From NCBI GenBank assembly GCA_020736575.1, contig JAGPYM010000004.1:310001-374000 (forward strand): a DNA stretch of 64,000 nt, given 5' to 3'. Made by a program: the position numbers and the translations under genes. Under the pieces are notes generated by a model. It had not been told where the DNA came from. It saw only the letters and a list, made by a program, of their open reading frames with translations, and searched no databases. This DNA is from Thelonectria olida (Eukaryota > Ascomycota > Sordariomycetes > Hypocreales > Nectriaceae). Shown piece after piece: positions 59,581-64,000 of the stretch (position 1 is its first letter; each line of letters begins with the position of its first letter).

Positions 59581-60982
59581 ATGGCGACCTCATCTGAGCA
59601 GTACCGTCAATATACCCTGCCGCCGTCCCCTCGTCAGGCGCAGCTACCGCAGCAGCACCAGCAGCAGTATTATCCTCAGCACCAGCAACAGTCGGAGCAG
59701 TCGCAACAACACCAGCAGCAGGTCTCATATCAGGCGCCTCCCAGAGCGACCCATCAACGCCCGTCTCAGCAACAGCATCCGTCCAAGTCGAGGACCCTCA
59801 GTTTCGTCTCCCAAAAATCGCATAAGAGCTCTGGTAGCAAGGACTTGACGGAAACATCCGCCGAGAAGGAAGCCAAGCGTCTGCACAGCAAAGCCGACCC
59901 TACACTCGCTATTAACGAGGCCGAGCCCTGTACGTCCCGTCTCTCCTGAGCTGCTCGTCGACACCATTGAACCTGTCGACTAACACCGTCACTAGCTACC
60001 GTCGCTGCAATGAAGACCGAAATGGCATACGCGCCGCTGAGGTCAATTCAGCACAAAGATGTCTTTGGCAACGCTATCTGTACGTTTACTGTGACGACAT
60101 TGACACGACTTTGACTAACACGGCACCAGCCGATCCCGACCGATCGAACCCGACCCGAAATAGGTGGGAGCGCCCACTCGACACCATTCGAAGCTTCGAA
60201 GCTGCTATTGATGGAGGATATGCGCGCAAATCGATATTTGGCGGCACTGGTAAATAAGATCCTTCTCAAATTAGTTGTACATACTGACCATTTCAGATAC
60301 TGAGTCCGTACACGGTGGTGTCAACCGACGAAACAGCTCACTCACTCGCGGTGCACCTCGCTTCCCTCATGACAGCTACTACAGTGGCCGACCCCCATCA
60401 TTCAGACCAGAGACGACTCAGTTCGACCTCGGATCGCGAACTAGCTATTTCGACGGACAGCAGTACGGCGGTGGTTATGGCACTGGCCCAGGTCGACAAC
60501 GCATGTCTCGCATGCAAACCGAACCTGGGCCCTCGGGTTACGGGCGAAACCCAAACATCTATCCCATGCCCAACAAAGATCGATCATACGAGACGGTAAC
60601 CTCTGCCGCCGGCAGCGGAAACTCCGACCAGGCCGGTTACCAGACCGATCCCACCTCCAGCGACAACAGCTCGATCGAACGTGCAGTGCCGGTTAAGCGC
60701 CAGCCTCTCAATGATTATGCTGCCAGATCCAGTCAAGGACAACAATACGGGCAACAATACCAGCGCGGTTACCTTGCGCCTGTGTCTAATGGCCAGGCAC
60801 GACCACCGCAACAGCGAGCGCCGAACTCAGTACCACCTCCTACAGTACAACAGCAACCCCCTCCGCCGGCGGGGAAGCAAAAGACGACGCTTCTGAGGCG
60901 ATCATCAACCCAGAACCGACAGACTGAGACTCCCGAAAAGCGTAAGAGCTGGTTTTCCCGACGATTCAACAAGAATTCTTAA
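59581..60982 (+). CDS. DUF2406-family protein
   Basis: Fungus-specific protein of unknown biochemical role. Exons are 59581-59929, 59996-60079, 60130-60249 and 60297-60982, giving 412 residues. A Gln/Pro-rich N-terminus (CAG/CAA runs around residues 18-65) precedes the conserved DUF2406 segment at about 110-185. This includes LRSIQHKDVFGNAI, SDPDRSNPTRNRWERPLDTIRSFEAAI and a GG-rich end, split over exons 2 and 3. The remainder is disordered, Gly/Tyr/Gln-rich, with a basic end (KRKSWFSRRFNKNS). The ATG at 59581 is the first in frame and has a good context. Related yeast proteins are poorly characterised. Confidence 0.88.
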
Positions 60983-61664
60983 AAGTACCGGCACGAACAT
61001 TCCTTGATGACGACACATATATCCTTGCATTATACCACACTCATTCATACATTCCATTCTACCACTTTCATTTGTCGATACCCTTTTCTTGATTCTGCCG
61101 GCAGAAACAGCTCCTGTAGGTGCTATGCTGCTTAGGATTCACAGCAGAATTACATGGGATGATTTCAGTCTTCCCTTCTTCCCGTACCATGATGATCCTG
61201 GAGCGGGGGCCGGGGGTGGATGCCATTCCCTGGGTTGTTTTTTTGGTTGGGCTGGAAACTTTGATTGGGCGGCTTGTTCGAAGCTGCAAGACGCATGACG
61301 CTGGTGTGCTGGATGGTACATATCAACATACGAGACTTGTACGAGGCGTTTCCTGGTTCAATTGTTTGGGCAATAGGCCGAAAACCGGGCGTGGAGGCAT
61401 CACAACAAGTGGTGGATCTGCTCGCAGCAACCACACACAACTTAATTATCGTTCCCCTGAGGTTTACATAGGTAGCATACGAGTGGCGGTTGTCGAGGGT
61501 ACTGCGAATGCGACCTGCCAAGGGCGGGTTGACGCACATTCACGAAGAGAAATAATGGGAATGCGCCACCAGATTTGAGATATGTGCCCCTATGTTAAGT
61601 GTGATTCAGACAAAGTGGAAATTGGTGATGAGACATGGTGCCACGGGCACGCTTAACGCATCCT
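60983..61664. other. Convergent 3' flanks of DUF2406 and vma21 genes
   Basis: About 680 nt. Plus-strand frames of 60-150 codons are open here but begin inside the expected 3' UTR and show no family resemblance. Confidence 0.55.
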
Positions 61665-62122
61665 TTATTGGTCTTTTTTAGATTCTGGCTTCTTCTTGTC
61701 CAGCTCGTCCGATTGATCCTCCTTGAAAGCGACGACGATGTAGCCGACAAGGACCACATTGGCCATAAGAGCAGCAAAGCCGCCTGCAAACGTTGAGTTG
61801 CCTGGAATGACATGTTAGCATGTGGAGGATGACGACGACATGTGGTAAGTGAGCGTGCCATTGAAAACAGTTTTGACGACAAAGTAGGATCCGATGGGGA
61901 TGATAATCATGGCCAGGGTGAAGGCAATGAGCTTGAAGATGACATCGCTATTCAGTTTTGGTGGTTAGTTTTGGTTTATTCGGGGAGTCTGGATGAAAGC
62001 AGGGGGAGTGATCTGGACAGGTCGCACCTTGGAACAGCAGGGCTGATGTTGGACTTTTCCTCCACGGTGTCGTCCTGGTCGAGGATGGTCTTTTCGCTAG
62101 CGACGATGCGTCGGGTCGCCAT
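61665..62122 (-). CDS. vma21: V-ATPase assembly factor Vma21
   Basis: ER-resident two-helix protein that chaperones assembly of the V0 sector. Exons are 62122-62028, 61947-61859 and 61801-61665, giving 106 residues, the expected size. Helices are SDVIFKLIAFTLAMIIIPIGSYFVV and TFAGGFAALMANVVLVGYIVVAF, with a short luminal loop (KTVFNGNS) between. The tail ends in KKKPESKKDQ, a Lys-rich ER-retrieval-type end. The second intron starts with GC, not GT (AATG|GCACGC); no GT gives the required phase, so a GC-AG intron or a T-to-C change at the donor is inferred. The branch site TGCTAAC is perfect. Confidence 0.93.
61802..61858 (-). other. GC-AG intron in vma21
   Basis: 57 nt, donor GCACGC, branch TGCTAACATG, acceptor TTCCAG. 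Family continuity (VFN-G-NSTFAGG) fixes both ends. Confidence 0.75.
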
Positions 62123-62886
62123 TGTGTCGTTCCGCGTGAGGGATGATGAGGGGATGGTGGGCGATGCAAAAAGTGAGTGAGGTTGATGGGCTGAATTTGC
62201 CTTGTGAGCTGTGCTGCAGGCGGGTTGGCTGTGAGACTATGGATTCGATGAGAGCCTGCGGCCCCCACCTGCACGTGCGGCGGCAGGTTTGGGTGTAAAG
62301 TACCTTGAAAGAACCGCTTCTGACTCGACTTGGAAGTTCCAAGGAAAGTATTTATTTGACTCTTTGTCTTTTCTTTAATGTCTCCTGTCTTATATAAATT
62401 ATCCTGTTTCACGGCAATTAACAGGCTGATACCTTGAAGCTCGCACCCAGCATTCCCGTCTCCGCGACAGTCCTGTCCCAAGATAGTACCGAGATTGACG
62501 CGACCTAAGTGTCCACGTGACTTCGTGATGATCCATTAAGGGAGGGTTTGGCGCCTGTTCCGCGAACGCGTTTTTACCCCGATCGACTTTCGAGTTGCTG
62601 GGCGGGAAAAAAACCCACCACAGCCTCTTCGCCTCGTTTGCAAACAACGCCCCTCGCTCCGCCCCTGCATCAATGCAGCAGAGAGAGAGGCTCCGACAAT
62701 AAGGCACTCCCTGTTGCCCATTCATTTCGCTGGTTCGAAATTGGGTCCTCGAAACCTAATTGGCCGCTCGCTTTTGGCTCTGCTATTCACCCTACCATTG
62801 TTCTTCGAAAGACCAGAGTCAACAACCGCACCGCCCTAATTTCTTCTTGTTTCTTAGGATCGTGCTACCTGGTTCCCTCTTTCACA
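62123..62886. other. Divergent promoter region between vma21 and fun30 genes
   Basis: About 760 nt shared by two divergent genes. No repeats or short RNA genes are evident. Confidence 0.6.
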
Positions 62887-64000
62887 ATGGCGCGAAATTC
62901 TTCTCCGTTACCGATTAGGCACTCTAATACCGTGCCGCGGACTCCTTCGGCTGCTCGCGTTTCTCTCGCTTCGCCTTTCGACGACGAAGACGAGTTGGCA
63001 GGCGATACTATTCCCTGCTCGCCAGCTGCCTTTCTTCGAGAGACTACACAACCGACCCAGATACTTCCCAAGCTGAGAGAAACTACACAACCAACTCAGA
63101 TTCTCCCCACGCTGAGAGACACCACACAACCCACGCAGATTCTCTCCAAACAAACGCTCGCACCGCTGCGATCGTCCTCGCCCCCCAGCAGCGTCATCGA
63201 GGTTCCCGCCTCATCACCTTTCCAACAACAACCTTCGAAGCCTTCTTCCACCTTTGTGAATCGACTCGCTCCCGCTGGTACTTTCTTCCGTCCGCCCCCG
63301 CGAACGCAATCCTCCACGATGCCGGGTGTCAAGCGGCCGGCTCAAGAGCCGATTAACCTCATCTCCGACGACGAGGAAGACGACTTCACGCCCCCTCGGG
63401 GGGACATTCAATCGACGACGTTTAAGGCACAGATCTCAGAGTTTGTCTACAACCCAGAATCGGATGAGCGAGAAATTAGAAATAAGCTGCGTCAGATTTA
63501 TGATGTCTATGGTGAAAGGGTTCCCGTCAGTAGGGCTAGAGAAGCGCTGAAGGCCAACAATGGCGACATCGAGGATACCCTCGAGTATCTCCAGAAGAAG
63601 CAAGTTTTGCAAGCTCAGGCCAAACAAAAGGCTCAAGATAATCGCAAGCCGGGCAGGCGTTTAATCAGCAAAGGAGCTATGCAAGCTGCGCAAACCTCCA
63701 GATCAGTGTCCCGCGACACTTCCAGAACCTTGTCACCCAACCCTCAAACAAAGCCCACCCGCCGTCGCCTAGTGCAAGGCTTGCGAAAGGAGGCCAGCCC
63801 TATACTCATTTCGAGCCCTCCCTCAAGCGACGACCCCCTGATCATTGACCTCGTTGATAATGACAAGGAGGATGCATACCAGGCGGAAGCTTCGCCAGAA
63901 CCCGAGGACGACGAAGATGACCGAGTTTTGAACACCATCAACACGAGCACGATCCAGGAATTGGCGGCAATCACTGGCATGAAGGAATCACAGCTTGAGT
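62887..64000 (+). CDS. fun30: Fun30/SMARCAD1-type SNF2 chromatin remodeller, N-terminal part
   Basis: The first 371 codons are uninterrupted to the window edge, so the SNF2 ATPase domain lies beyond. Three 13-residue repeats (LRETTQPTQILPK type) occupy residues 50-88. A CUE/UBA-like helical segment is at about 193-237. Two SUMO-interaction-like patches are INLISDDEED (156-165) and PLIIDLVDNDKED further on. The last part, VLNTINTSTIQELAAITGMKESQLE, is typical of the family just before the helicase core. Expected role: ATP-dependent remodelling in heterochromatin and DNA-end resection. The start ATG follows a clear leader. Confidence 0.85.
   Translation, partial: MARNSSPLPIRHSNTVPRTPSAARVSLASPFDDEDELAGDTIPCSPAAFLRETTQPTQILPKLRETTQPTQILPTLRDTTQPTQILSKQTLAPLRSSSPPSSVIEVPASSPFQQQPSKPSSTFVNRLAPAGTFFRPPPRTQSSTMPGVKRPAQEPINLISDDEEDDFTPPRGDIQSTTFKAQISEFVYNPESDEREIRNKLRQIYDVYGERVPVSRAREALKANNGDIEDTLEYLQKKQVLQAQAKQKAQDNRKPGRRLISKGAMQAAQTSRSVSRDTSRTLSPNPQTKPTRRRLVQGLRKEASPILISSPPSSDDPLIIDLVDNDKEDAYQAEASPEPEDDEDDRVLNTINTSTIQELAAITGMKESQLE
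63034..63150 (+). repeat. Three tandem 39-bp units in the fun30 coding region
   Basis: Units encode LRETTQPTQILPK, LRETTQPTQILPT and LRDTTQPTQILSK. The differences are mainly at third positions. The array keeps the reading frame. Confidence 0.9.

Overview
This window is chromosomal DNA from a filamentous ascomycete. The evidence is short (about 50-80 nt) GT..AG introns with CTAAC-like branch sites, a Zn2Cys6 transcription factor, a CYP52-like P450, a tetraspanin and a secreted GH20 hexosaminidase. From remembered family sequences it looks like a sordariomycete, probably Hypocreales; that placement is inference. I reconstructed exon structures by hand. All but two of the complete models close in phase as read; MED14 and the edge-truncated Zn2Cys6 factor each need one frame correction. 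No rRNA, tRNA, intact transposon, CRISPR array or secondary-metabolite cluster was recognised.

Left part (1-18036): a Zn2Cys6 transcription factor running off the left edge (-), THO-complex WD40 subunit Tex1/THOC3 (-), mitotic cyclin B (-), mitochondrial ribosomal protein uL2m (+), a PAP2-type lipid phosphate phosphatase (+), and casein kinase II beta subunit (-). Centre (18625-35684): the Ypt6 exchange-factor subunit Ric1 (-), an unidentified membrane protein (-), a small two-exon membrane protein (+), a tetraspanin (-), an ARO8-like aminotransferase (+), a cytochrome P450 (-) and beta-N-acetylhexosaminidase (-). Right part (38753-64000): the poly(A)-RNA-binding protein Nab2 (+), protoporphyrinogen oxidase Hem14 (+), Mediator subunit Med14 (-), glucose-6-phosphate dehydrogenase (-), ribosomal protein eL33 (+), a gene-poor 6.9 kb stretch, a DUF2406 protein (+), the V-ATPase assembly factor Vma21 (-) and the N-terminal part of a Fun30-type chromatin remodeller (+) running off the right edge.

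The genes are mostly conserved housekeeping functions: transcription and mRNP export (Med14, Tex1, Nab2), cell cycle and signalling (cyclin B, CK2 beta), trafficking (Ric1, Vma21, tetraspanin), metabolism (G6PD, Hem14, aminotransferase, P450) and translation (uL2m, eL33). Neighbours do not form an evident pathway.

The oddest signal is that two unrelated genes, the Zn2Cys6 factor and MED14, each need a -1 frame change at the same in-frame heptamer C_CCC_CCA, while comparable C6/C7 runs elsewhere are in frame. Missing-base assembly errors are the simplest explanation, but -1 ribosomal frameshifting fits both sites exactly. Other points are a likely GC-AG intron in VMA21, very small coding exons in G6PD (8 and 21 nt), eL33 (10 nt) and the tetraspanin (33 nt), and exon-like orphan sequence in the gene-poor segment.
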